From Aselliscus stoliczkanus (taxonomy: Eukaryota > Chordata > Mammalia > Chiroptera > Hipposideridae), in contig CM066732.1 of NCBI GenBank assembly GCA_033961575.1, forward strand, positions 69,168,687 to 69,232,686: DNA of 64,000 bases, given 5' to 3'. The position numbers were made by a program, and so were the translations under genes. Below the pieces are notes generated by a model. That model was not told the DNA's origin. It did not search any database and was given only the letters and a program-made list of their open reading frames with translations. The stretch's first letter is position 1. Every line of letters starts with the position of its first letter. Of this stretch, positions 10,684 through 22,984 are shown in pieces.

Positions 10684-12659
10684 CCCCCACAACTACCACA
10701 GTGGTGAAATATTAATAAGAGGCTACAGTAGAGGCTGGCTACACAGTGAGGTTTTCCTCATGGCTGAGGGACTCCAGCTTTAGTAAACCCAAATATTACA
10801 ATGGGATACAAGCAAATAAATCCCCCTTTTACTGCAAAGGGACAAACTCTATATACTAAGGCATTTTGAAATAAACACATACTTGGAAAAATAGTCTGGA
10901 ACTAAGAGCCAATATCACCACTCATAAGATATGCAGAATCCTAAAAGGCTTATCTGTCTCCCAACAGAAGGGACCTCTGGCCCCTCCCAGGTAACATAGT
11001 CATAGGGTGGGTTCTCTGTTCTCACAATAAATTTAATTCTGTCTATCTACTGTGTAATTACAATACAACTTTTTTCCTACTTTATCTCATTTGGTGTTCA
11101 GGTGGTACAAAGTTACCCATTTGGTGACTGGTAGTTTGGTATCATTATTAAAATAATGCTTGTTAGTAAAGAATCCAAGAACATACAAAACATGTCAATT
11201 TATTTGTTTTTGTTATTTTAAATCTGTTGTCGATCTATCATATCTTGGTTTTCTGAGGTAACTTTCTAATGCTGTGTTTATCAAAGAATATAATATATAT
11301 GTAGATATCATCTATATTTCAAAAGGTAATTTCAACATGATAAACTACTTAATTTATAGGATTATATAACATGTCTTATATAAGCAATATTTCCCTGAAA
11401 GTTATATTAGTCAAGTGATACAAAATATGCATTGTGCAATTTACCAGTTAAACTTATATATGTAATTTTATTTTAAAAAGAATTTTAATTTTTGTTTTAT
11501 AGCTTGATTGTATAAAAGTACTGACTTAACCATAAATCATATTTTTTCCATAGAGAATAGAGAAAAATAAAAGTTTTAACTTTTTATGCTTTAAATAATT
11601 CCATAGTTTTGATTTAACTTTAATCATTGAGGAACTCTAAGTTTTTTATATAAAGTTTAATTATATGATTTCTCAATTCACCTATTTCAAAAAACACCTT
11701 TAGTGATTACATATGTGGCCATATTCTGAAATTCAAAATGTCATAAAAATAATGACATTTTAAAAACTGAAGTAGAAAGAGAATGCTTTGTGGTTTTACA
11801 GAAACAAAAAGTTCATTCCTACTTTAGACATATTTACTGCAGTCAGCTTTCCTCTGAAGATCTTACCTTGAAAAATTCTGAGCAAATTTATAAACTATAA
11901 AGAACATTAATAGAGGAAAAATATGTTAAATCTGGAATATTAGAACAATTTTATAAAAAATGTTAAAACATACATATGTCATATTATTTGGACTATATGG
12001 TAAAGAAAAATAAACATCTTTCGACATGTACATTGTAGTTTATTTATTTGGGATCAAAATGAGCTTTAAAAGGTATTCCTACGTGAAATTATCTAACTTA
12101 TTATGCTACATTTATAAATACATATGTATTTATGTGTTGATATATACACAATTATAAATATACTTTATGCATAACAAAATATTAAAATTTAATATTCAGC
12201 ATACTGTCCATAATTATCTCTGAGTGGTTGTAAGTGAATTTTAGTACTTTAATTGAGATTGTCTATATAGTCAGAATTTATAATGAATATTTTTGGTAAT
12301 AGAAAATGTATATTTTATTTTGTCAGTTAATGATGCCTTCAGTTGAAAGTAACAGCAGAAAAATAAAGGAAGGAAGGAGAAAAAAGTTCATGATATTGTT
12401 TTTTGTTGTTGTTCTAAATGATTAAAGATTTGAGACGAGATACACTAATAAATCAAAATATTTTTAATTATCTAGAAATTGAAAGAAATTAAGGAGATTG
12501 CTATGTATTTCAGAAAATAAAAAGAGGAATAAAAAGAAAATAGAAAATAAACTGGAAGAAAGTAATATAGCAAAAGATCACTTACTTATATGGGGAAATT
12601 TAAATAAAGAAACAAATAAATCAATACAAAAGTTATTTCAGTATTTAAGTGAATGAAAA
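10684..12659. other. unique AT-rich DNA
   Basis: About 2 kb with no coding signal. It becomes extremely A/T-rich after 11100. No repeat recognised. Confidence 0.45.
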
Positions 12660-12840
12660 CACCCTCCTTTGAATCTGATCAAAATATTTATTATAGAGTT
12701 GCTTATTGTACAAAAATAATGGAACCAAACAATGTGTCCAAGATTAAGGAACTGGGAAGCTGACAAGAAAATATGAATGATTTTGTATAATTCAGTCTGC
12801 ATTGCAGATATAATAATAACTATTAAAAAGAAGCTTATTC
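12660..12840 (+). mobile_element. old L1 3' region (L1M-like)
   Basis: Contains a diverged form of the L1 C-terminal and 3' segment ('atttattatagagttgct', 'ggaaccaaacaatgtgtcca'). Too old to place ends. Confidence 0.4.
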
Positions 12841-14489
12841 CATAGTTTTCATTGCTTTGATATCAATTTTAGGTGGGAGCTACACAATATCAAATATACA
12901 GATGTGAGCTTTCTAACCAATCTAATTGTCTATCATAAATAATTTATGCATAGAGAATTTCTAGAATGAGGCTCTACTAGTCTATTTTTCTACTCAATTA
13001 GTCACTTAAAATCAGGTTGCCACATTATTGCACTTTCACATTACTATTACCAAAATATTATATTTAAATAATATGTCTAACACTTCCCTTTATGTAGTCA
13101 GAATCTGTCCAGAAACACCCCTGCTACTTGGGTCTAGAAATCAAAACATTGGCAAAATATATTTCTATAGTAATAAAACAATACTCTTTCTCCTGAATAG
13201 GTAGTATTATTCTAAAGATTTATTTCCTAGTGATACAAGGAGGAGATAAATGAGAAGGTAATCCACGTTGAGCTTTATAATAGGCAAGAGCTATCAGTAG
13301 AAAAAAGTGAGACCTTATACATGGACATAATTGCACTGGATTTAAGGTCTTACCTGAAAAATTCATTACTGCAGGTACTAATGTGTATAAAACCATAAAG
13401 CACTTATCTATTTAATTGGATCACTTGTATATACCACAGTTTAATCTTCAGATGAATTCTTAAATCACATAATTAATATTTTAAAAAATTTAAATGATAG
13501 TCTTTGCCTCTGCTTTAGATTAAATTTTAGCTTATCCTTTCTATTGGTATTATAAAAAAACTTATATTTTAATACTCATCTAATATTTGCATTATTTTTA
13601 TATTATATAATTCAACTATCTTATCAATTTATTAATCCAGTTGAATACAAGGGGAAAATCAAAGGATATACCATCTACATTCAAGGAGTTCTTTCCAGGT
13701 TCAGTTTTGAACTTGTAAAAACAGGGCTGCATAAACACATAGTCAGGAATGCTCAAAAATAGTTCTAGTTTAGTTAACAATCTTTTTCATTTGAGCTACT
13801 TGCAGTTATTGGATAGCTGGAAATAATTTCATGGTCTTTATTACCCTGAAAAAAACAATATTTAGAAGTATTATTATAGTAACTATAAATTAATACCTTT
13901 TTTGTTAAAAATAGTATCTTATTGACTGTCAACAAATGTAATCTGATTTATAAGAAAAATAAATTTATGATTAAAATTAAATTTTCACATAGAATCTGTT
14001 AACAAGTTTTAATTTTGTAATTCTCAGACAATTAAGCTTGTGGTTATGGAAGTGGTAAGACAACTCAGTAAGACACATTCAGTAACAATGTACAAGAATT
14101 TTCTTAGTAAATGGTTCCACTTCTAAGAACATTGTGAATGTTCTGTGCTTGTTTTATGGCTCACATGGATATATAAAGGGATATTTTTTCTGTGGTAGAT
14201 GGCAGAGTTGAATTAATATTACAACAGAATTCTAAAAATATTTTAAATGAGCATCAATCAGTTGATATATCAGTTTAATTTATTTAAGAAAAGACATGCC
14301 ATTTAGAATTTTCAGTTGAGATTCTTGCTTTCTAGGCTGTGGCATACCTATAATTCTGGGATTATATTCCTCCATAATCCAGAGAAATTCTTTTACTTCT
14401 TCCTCTATTTTTCTGAAGCAATGACTGTAGGATCCCAGGTTTCAATTTATTGCTCCACTCTCTTATTTCAGAGGAGAGCACTTCTCTTT
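12841..14489. other. unique AT-rich DNA
   Basis: Nothing recognised on either strand. Confidence 0.4.
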
Positions 14490-14745
14490 CATTGATAATG
14501 TACTAGGTTGTAGGCAGCATTCTAAGACTTTTCATACTCTAAATCATGTATTCCTCTGAGCAATCTTATGAGGGAGGTAGGCTTAATTAATCATTGAGAA
14601 TCATTCTTATTTTACAAATAAGAAAAATGAAATTCATGTAGCTGAAATAACTTGTCCAGGTTTCCATAGTCAAAAATAGTAGCAGAGGCAGATTCTAACC
14701 CAGTGAAGGGAGTCCTGAATGTGCACTTTAAGCTCTTAATTTTGT
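14490..14745 (+). mobile_element. MIR SINE remnant
   Basis: Shows the MIR order: 'tgtactaggttgtaggca', 'cttatgagggaggtagg', 'ttttacaaataagaaaa', 'agcagaggcagattc'. Old tRNA-SINE/CORE element shared across mammals. Confidence 0.65.
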
Positions 14746-15699
14746 TTGGATGGCTGTGTTTCATATATCAAAACTAGGCCATGCCATTATCTGAACTCCA
14801 CATTATTTTATTCCTGAGTTTGGGTCTGCCTGTGGGAGAATGACTAGTGTTTTTGGCACTTAGTTGTCTGTAATTCACATAATGGGATAGAGAGTTATGG
14901 CTTTGTGGGTATTTCAGACAAGAATATGATAAAGCTCTACTGGGATCTGGTAGAGATGCTATTATGATCCATGATGGAAAATAAATTTTTAGATAACTTT
15001 TATAATACTTATTTTTATGTTGCTTTTATAACGTTCTGTGGAAATTGTTTGAACATATTTAAAATTAAAGACAAAGTATACTTGAATCATAGGTAAAGTA
15101 ATGCTTTTAAATATATTACTACAAGAGTTTTCTTTTGGGTAATGGTGGCCTGCAAGGTTTGTTCAACCTTATAATTGAAAGTAATTAGAAAGCTTGGGAA
15201 AATCATATATTTGAAGTCTTTAGAGAGCCATTATGTTAATAAGAAATTTTTGGGACACGAGTAAATAACTGTGCCTAGAATTGGTGGTTAGTATTCCTCT
15301 TGAGACAACTGCTGATTCCAAAATTGGTGGCTGAGAGGCTGAAAAACTGCAGAGGAGCTGAGGAACTTAGAGTAAGTTAACTGGGAAGGAAAGGAGAGGT
15401 AGTGGTGCGTTTGAATTTTATTTTGCTAAAAAGGGACTCCTAAAAGCATACTGTCACCAACAGTAGACTTCGATTTAAACCCCAAAAGAATAAAATGTGA
15501 ACTAGAAGTAAACCAGCTTTCTGAGGGACAGAAAAATTATTTTAAATCATTTGACTTCCTAATTATGTTTAGGTGATATAGGATAATAAATTCTCCTAGC
15601 CCAGACTCTGGAAAGACTCAAAAGAGAAAAATTAATGATATCCTGAGACTTTAATTTTCCTTACAATTTTTTATGTATAATTCCTAACATATACTCTGT
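14746..15699. other. unique DNA
   Basis: No gene or repeat recognised. Confidence 0.4.
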
Positions 15700-15940
15700 A
15701 AGAAATTGGCACTGGTGGCAGATAGACTTTAAAGCAGCCTCAATGATCCCTGCCTGATGGAATTCATGCCCTTGAATAATCCCTTTTCCTTGTGTATGGA
15801 CATGACCGGTGACTAAACTCTAACCAATAAGGTATATCAAAGGACATGGGATGTAAACAATTACCTTACAGTACATTGCAATTACCTTACAGTACATTGC
15901 AATATATTGCCCATCTTGCTAGGAGATGTTCTCTTCCTGG
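15700..15940 (+). mobile_element. MLT1-type LTR, 5' part
   Basis: Follows the MLT1 5' pattern ('cttgaataatcccttt', 'tgtatggacatgacc', 'aataaggtatatcaaagg', 'catgggatg'). A tandem duplication, about 22 bp, sits at 15858-15901 (caattaccttacagtacatt, twice). Confidence 0.5.
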
Positions 15941-17702
15941 TTGTTTGAAGAAGCAATGTAACTCTAATTTTATGCCATCCATACTAGCTTTCTAGTTCTT
16001 CCAATGTACTATTTTCTGCACAAGGATAAATTCCAATCTTATGGTTCTGTTGTCTTCCATTCTTTTTACGTATTTGGTTTCTTATTGTACATATTTAATA
16101 TTCAATGTCATATCAGAGGCAATTTCTATTATAACCATAAAAATTTAACAGCATAGGCTACATTTTGTACATTAGAAAATACAATTTGTTTTATAATAGC
16201 ACTTACCTAAACTTATAGTTAATTAGTAGTTTTTTTTTCATTTTTCTGTCTCTCCTCTAGAATTTAAGCTTTATTGACATAATCAGCTTTACTGCTGTTC
16301 TTGTTGATCAGCATTATATCCCATCATATTCATCTACTAGCATTGAGCCTAAGATCTAGAAGATGTACAAAGAAAATAAGATTAAATGAATGACTTAAAT
16401 GAATAAATGGCCAATAAGAAACTACCTAAGGCAAGTCTTAACATAAATAATGTTCCTATAATAATCAGAACTATAATCTGTTTAGTGAAGATTATACACT
16501 ATCCAAAATATTTAATAAGGTCTATTCTACCCATATTCCATGTTCATGAACTCTAGGGAATAAAGGAATTTAGGTTGTGTTGTGTGGCATAAACTTATGT
16601 AGAAAATGTTAAGAGTTATGAAAAATAGTAAAGGAAGAAGTTGAGAAGAGGGAGACGAGATTAGGAGGAGTCTTAGCTGTGCTTCTTGAACCTTCCTTTC
16701 ACTTCATAGTTCAAGCATCAACCAGAGATTTGGACAGTGTGTATATTCAGAGCCTTCCTAGCCCCTCTGTGCTCTCCTTTACTGGGTTTCTCCTCTCACT
16801 GGGAACACTCAAAACTCTGTAACCTCTGACCTCTCAATCAGTAAGACTGAATGATTTTATCTTATTTTAGACACTTCACACAATCATTGGGTGAAAAGCT
16901 TTAAGAATGAGAAAATCACCCAGCTCTTTCTCTTCTTCCAATGTCAACTCACTTCCAGCTGTTTTTTTCTTCAGATGGTTATTTGTATTATTTTGTCTCA
17001 AATTTATAAATGTTATACATAGATGTTTGGCCCTATATGAAGTACTTCATCTCTACTAAAGGTAGAAATCCTCTATAGTTACTTTCTGTTTTCATTTTTT
17101 AAAGAAAAGAACAAGTGAAACAAATGCATCATACTTTCTTATGTGTTAACAGCTACTATTGGACATTATGGAGGAATGACAGTACCATGGTACCCTAGAG
17201 AACTTTTCTATATCCACATAGGCAAAGGCTTGAGTGTCAGCTTACCTTAGACTCTCAAGAATGCCTTCTGGCTCTGTCTCCTTAGAATAGAACTGAAGAA
17301 AATGGCTGCTTGGCTGCAGCCTAGAATTCTTTCCTCAGCAGCACAGTTTCCCACAACCTGTGTTGCAGTCACCCAGCCCTTATTGTTTCCAAAATGGCAC
17401 ATTGGCATATTTGTCTTACCTCTGTCTATGTATGTAATAGACTGTACATTTAAAATTGCTTCCTTTTCTTTTTACAGGTCAAATCAGGCAGGCCTTGGCA
17501 TTGGCCTTGCCTTCATTATATACGTGCTTAACAAAGATGATGGATTAGAATTAATAGTCTAAGGTAAAGAACAAAAATTTATACTACAATTTATAATACT
17601 ATATTCATCTTGCACACTTTCATATCAGATACCACTCATTCACGAGATTTTGCTCCAGAACACAGAAAACCCTGCTCAGTGGAGTAGTTAGAAAACAGTT
17701 TT
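15941..17702. other. mostly unique DNA with a possible L2 remnant
   Basis: Bases 16255-16410 vaguely resemble the 3' end of an L2 LINE ('agaatttaagct', 'gaatgaataaatgg'). A pyrimidine tract ending in 'acag' at about 17466-17478 imitates a splice acceptor, but no convincing exon follows. Confidence 0.35.
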
Positions 17703-18176
17703 GTTTTTTTTAAGATTTTATTGGGGAATTGGGGGAGGGGAACAGCGTTGGGGAACTGGGAAAGGGGAATAGACAAGTTGCTGTCCTTTTATTCTTCATT
17801 CTAGTTGTGGAGGGCATTGCTTCACGGGCCCATGTTGGTATCGTCATTGCGCTCTTCCCCCCGGGTGAGGCAGTTCGGTCACCGGCCTCTGGAGGGCCAC
17901 TCACAGAGGCTCTTGGCAGCTTACACTGGCTGCCAGCTGCTCACACTGGCTGCTGGCCACTCAACTATAGCTTATGGCAGCCACTGCAGCAAAGGTTGCA
18001 ACTATGCAGTTGCTGGCCACTCACAGCAGTCCAGCTCCAGGTTGAGCTGTTGTTCACCATCTTAGCTGTAGAAGGCAGTGTCTCTGGCCTTCACATGCAG
18101 GATCCGAACCAGGGCCCTGCCACTCAGAGTTGGCAATCCAAGCCAGATCTTAACCAACGTGCCACTCGGCCAGCAG
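17703..18176 (-). mobile_element. long VES-like tRNA SINE (family 3)
   Basis: On the minus strand: a tRNA-like head (ends at 'ccactcggcc' on the plus strand), a long GC-rich body with repeated 'ctggccactcac'-type units, and a 3' tail reading 'ccaataaaatctta' before the A-run. That tail is the one I know from bat VES SINEs. A second copy is at 39520-39925. The plus-strand frame of about 150 aa here is only the antisense of this SINE. No clear target-site duplication is visible. Confidence 0.75.
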
Positions 18177-20029
18177 GGAACTTTTGATGTTAGAGAGATC
18201 TTTTGTATATAAATATGCTACCATACAAAATTTTTTCAAAAAATCATAACTTATCTGTAATTGTGTAGCTTTCTCACTCAGCATTATGATACTAACAAGA
18301 TTCATGTCCAGATAACTCACAAAATTCATTTACATCCTGTGTGCTATTCAAATTAATTTGTAGAAATGCAACTGGTAATTATTTGGGTGGGTAGGAAACA
18401 AATTCTTTGAGTTCCATATAACCAACATACATTTTTAAATCTTCAAAATATTTACCTTAAATCAAAGTCATATGTGAAAAAAAGATTAAAATTCTTATTT
18501 TTATGTATCTGGAACAATGACTTGAAATGACTTTATTTGTTACTGTATAAATTTTCTAAAGTAACCTAATGGCATAACCATACATATTTAAATACTTTAA
18601 TATTTGAATTCTTGTCCCTCATGACATTTATGTTGTAATTATCTTTTATGATATATACACACTTGGTATTTCTTACAACTTAAGGGCAATAGTAATTTTT
18701 ACTCTAGTTCAGTTCATTTTAAAATTATGAAACACTTTTTATTTTCCTCTGCTGGCCCAGAAGGAAATAAAGTAGTTTCAGGTGGGAAATAAATTAAATA
18801 ATTTATATGAATATAACATTTGAAAGTATATACATTAAAGCAAATAAGAATATACACTGAAAGAAAATAGGGAACTATTTTTAAGGATTATGTATCACTA
18901 AGTAGAAATTAGGCAGGTCTATATTCTTAAGACATGTTATAATTTGAAAATAAAGAAAGCAACATGTTTTATTTCCAGAACATAGAATGGGCAAAATACA
19001 AGGTCCTAATTAGAAATGTTGACTTCTAACAAGAGAACTACAACTTCCCCTATGCCTGGAATCAAGTAATTATGGATGGACTTAAATATAGACAATAGCC
19101 TTGAGGGGAAGAAGCTTGAGTGCATATAGAAAATATGTGCATATGAATGAGTATGTATGGACAATCCTGTATATAAGAAATATAATCAGTATGTGTATAT
19201 ATGGTGCCTTTTAACCTAAATATTCTTTCATGTACACAAAAAATCAGGAGAAAGTTCATAGGTAGATTTCTTCTGATGTCAGGGAGAAACAAAGAAAACC
19301 AACTAACCAAGAGGAGTCATATAAGAAGAAATTGTATCAACAAAACCAATTTGAGTAGTGATTTAGAGAAAGTAATTTTCCCTCAGGTAATGCAAACATT
19401 ATAATTATACTTAATTTATTATTTAAGATTTAGAACATTTTCTATCGAACCTAAACTTAGACTAATTTTCTTTCACTTAAATTTTGTAAAATAATAACAT
19501 TTCATTTTTCTTCAGAAAAAAAATTTTGTTTTGGAGAACTAAGAAACTCATTCATTTTAAATATAAATGTTTATATGTTTACATGTTTTCATTTTTATCT
19601 GTATGCATATTGATTTATGTATGTAGTGATGTAATTTAGCAATAAGGATTTCATTACTGTATAGCTTATACCACTTACATATTCACTTATATCATTTAAT
19701 TATAATTATCAAAACTGCTTTGCTTCTCTTAATTTGTAGTACTTTTATCTTCCTAGCCTGGGAAAACTCTCTTATTGTCAACAAAACATTTACTTTTTTT
19801 TTTTTAGTTCTTCACAGCTTTACTCTAACTTAGTAAAATATCTAAGATAATGTTGCTAAAAATGTCCTTGTAGTTTTTATTTCTATTGAGTTTATTTATG
19901 AAACTGTTTAATTATTTGTTATACAGGCTGATGAAATATCTGTTGTACCTAGAAATTTAAAGGCAAAATAAGATTTGCCTTATATTTCTCTGAATTATAT
20001 TCCCACTAGCTTTTTTTTTTTTTCTTTTG
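18177..20029. other. unique AT-rich DNA
   Basis: Nothing recognised over about 1.8 kb. Confidence 0.4.
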
Positions 20030-20075
20030 AGTGTTTTTTTGATTAAAGTTTATTGGGGTGACAATTGTTCCTAAA
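20030..20075 (-). mobile_element. tiny L1 3' terminus
   Basis: Antisense 'tttattggggtgacaatt' is the reverse of the L1 3' terminus seen in sense at 909-925 and 62631-62648. Only about 45 bp. Confidence 0.5.
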
Positions 20076-21033
20076 GTTATCCACCAGCTACAATATTTTT
20101 ACTTGTAACAGAAAACCAATTATAATTTTGTTCTGTAAAAGTTGTCTCATGTATTCTAATAACAAATAATATAGAGTTTCTCTTTCAAAAGGATAAGAAA
20201 AAATAGAAATAGAATATTTTAATTTTCTGGTACTTATCACTTTACCAACGCATAAAAAAAACCTGACAGAAATCTTTTTAACTATAAATCCCTCATTCTA
20301 AATCAAATAACATATCAACTTCCTTGTAATTTATTGCAGTGTAATTTTTGCATTTTAACTTCATGTAGTTGAAGAAGAAAATGGATGATCTCATTGAATA
20401 GACAGAAAAATATAGCTACATTATATTTGAAAATAAAGTGTAGATCAACATTACATCTCTTTCTATAAAGCTACATAGCCCAGTTGCAATAACAGGCATA
20501 GTAATGATTTAGTACTTTTCAAAACAACTTTCAGTATAGGAATAATGTTTAAGATTAGAAGTCAGTGATTAAAGGCACAAAATATTTGGTCTCCACCATC
20601 TGGGTCTCAGTACATATAGCTTTTGACTCAGAGGAACAATGAAAAGCTTATTACCACATGTTTTGCAAATCACCCTTAAAAAAACAACAACAGAAAAAGC
20701 AAAGCCAGTCTGCTTTAAATCTGTGCAATTTTAAGTCTATTACTAGCTGGCCTTACCAAAATTCCTGCACCTAGTTGATGCCCAAAATTCTTTTAGTGAG
20801 ATATTTAGTCTTTTTGTTTAAAAGTTAAAGGTAAAATGATTCAGATCATAATGTGTACTTGAGGCAACTTTCAGAATAGTATGTTTCAGTTAGGTAAAAT
20901 GCAGTAGAAACAGAAGAATCAGGGAGCAGAGCGATTAGCTATGTTTAGTTATGCTAGGAAAAAGAATGAATGATCTGAGATTGTATGTAAAATGGACACA
21001 CTTCAAGATTTTTTTCTAAGGTGGATTCCATTT
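20076..21033. other. unique AT-rich DNA
   Basis: Nothing recognised. Confidence 0.4.
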
Positions 21034-21051
21034 AAATTTTGCTTAAATGGG

Positions 21052-21211
21052 ATTTTTTTTTCTTTTTTTTTTTTTTTTTAGCTGAGCCATCCTGCCACCT
21101 GTTGGCAGCTCAATGGCAACTCAGCTCAGGCTGGCATTGAACCGCCGTTGCTCAGAGCTCAGCTCACACTCTTGAGCGAACTCTTAACCAACTGAGCCAC
21201 TCAGCCAGCCC
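21052..21211 (-). mobile_element. tRNA-derived SINE (family 2)
   Basis: Minus-strand copy: T-run, a 3' module containing 'cacctgttggcagctc', then a tRNA-like head ending 'actgagccactcagccagcc'. Same family as 26513, 29490 and 33752. Flanked by an imperfect 17-bp TSD, aaattttgcttaaatgg (21034-21050) and aaattttgctcaaatgg (21212-21228). Confidence 0.92.
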
Positions 21212-21244
21212 AAATTTTGCTCAAATGGACAAACAAATATTTTC

Positions 21245-21310
21245 ATTGCTCAAAAATATTTGAGCAATGGAAATTGATTTGACAAATATTTGAGCAAATT
21301 GATTTGACAA
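21245..21310. repeat. perfect 10-bp palindrome and ~30-bp tandem duplication
   Basis: 21245-21268 reads attgctcaaa, four bases, tttgagcaat: a perfect inverted repeat. The right arm plus the next bases (tttgagcaa...aattgatttgacaaa) is repeated once more up to 21310. Confidence 0.85.
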
Positions 21311-22629
21311 AAGAGTGCTTTCTTAAAAATGTGCTTTGTATTGTATATACACACCTAACATGGCTAACACTGCATATAAAACTAATTCCAGGAGTTATCA
21401 TTTCAATGCATTATATTTTTACAGTGTGCAATGCATAACTTCAAGAAAAGAAATGTGTTTTAAGTGGAAATTGTTATAACATGTTTAACACTGCTATATC
21501 TACAGGTACTATATTGTCAAGACTTTAAAAGATTCTATTATCTGAGCAGCAAAATCCCTGAACTTTATACAGGAGATCACAATAAAGATAAATGTCTAGG
21601 AGACATTTCTAATTTAAACTAAAAAAAAAAGGTGCACAATTCTATTCTAGTCAGGAAATTAAAGAAATAAATGGCCAGTACACAGAAAGGTTAAGTTATA
21701 TAGCAGAGTTGTAGCTGCTCTGTGACATTTCTACTACAAGCAATAGTGATATCAACATTCTTTTATTTTCTACCTAGCTCACCTCTGCATGACCCGAGAT
21801 CAATTTTCAAGATTTTTTTTTTTTACCTAGAAATACAGATGAAATGTTTTTCATGGCCACTAACTCAATTTATTGTTTTTAGAAAAAATATATTAACTAT
21901 AGAAGCTATGTTATATGATATTTCATGATTATAAAACCTGAGCAATGATTTTCCCAGTTTCCATATTTTCTAATAATATTAACAATGCTTGGAGTTTTCA
22001 TTAACCCTTATAGACCAATTAAATAGTAAATCACTCTTCATAATATTAATCAATCAGGCAAGAACACTATGATGAATGTGTCAAGCACAATGCTACTACT
22101 CACTGTAACAAATGGTATACTCATGTCCTGATGTAGTTGAAATGTATTAAAACTCTCCAACGAAAACCCCTTATAGAATTACCTTTAAATAAAACTGCAT
22201 ATATTTCAAGTAAATAAATGAACACTTATAAACAATTATTTGGATAAATGATACAAACACTGTACAGGTTTAGAAAGTAATTTAGATCAATCTCTTTAAT
22301 TCAGAATTAATAATTTAATGGAGAAAAACATCCATTTAATGGAGAAAAACATCTTTATGGTTCAAAGATCCATAAAGAAAAAGGATACAGCAATTTGAGG
22401 AGATACAAGTTGCTTAATGGGTGAAAATTAATAACTACAGAAAAACAATTCAGTGGCATTTCATGACAAAATTTTTAAAAATGCATTTTTGCTGCCCAGA
22501 ATCACATACAAAGGCTACTTTGAGATCAGATCCTTGGTGAGATCCTAAATGTATGGCCTATATTTTATTAACTTTTATACTGATACAATAAAAACAATGT
22601 CTGGCACAAATTGCAAATTGAACAGTATT
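21311..22629. other. unique AT-rich DNA
   Basis: No gene. A 21-bp tandem duplication (atttaatggagaaaaacatc, twice) lies at about 22309-22352. Confidence 0.45.
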
Positions 22630-22745
22630 TTGGATACAGTGTCTAATTTAATCCTGACAACATCCTGTGGGTGTATCTGGAGGGAGAAGCAAATATTAAC
22701 ACATTATTGACAGTAAGGCTGAAATACTAGGCAAAATCTAGACTA
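22630..22745 (+). mobile_element. MIR fragment
   Basis: Contains the MIR core-type order 'taatttaatcctgacaaca', 'gtgggtgtat', then 'gtaaggctgaaa'. Short and diverged. Confidence 0.45.
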
Positions 22746-22984
22746 TGAATGAAATTGCCTATTGTGTTTATAGTTTTGAAAAACTGCTGAATAATTTCAA
22801 GAAGATCCTAAACAGTTTAAAGTCAAGACAACAATTATGAGGATGTGAAAAATGAAACAAGGAGTAAAGAAGTTGCTTCTGATGAGAAAGATAATTAATA
22901 CATAATTAGAGAAGATAGAAAGATAATGATCAATTACAGAAATATAAAGAAATTTAATTTTCAGGATGTAGTTAAAAATTTGTT

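Noticed and set aside
17302..17562. An 86-aa plus-strand frame with a pyrimidine tract and 'acag' inside it, resembling a splice acceptor.
   Set aside because: No recognisable protein similarity, the frame reads through the putative acceptor, and there is no matching donor or conserved exon.
17729..18187. A 152-aa frame on the plus strand.
   Set aside because: It lies wholly within the antisense of a VES-like SINE.
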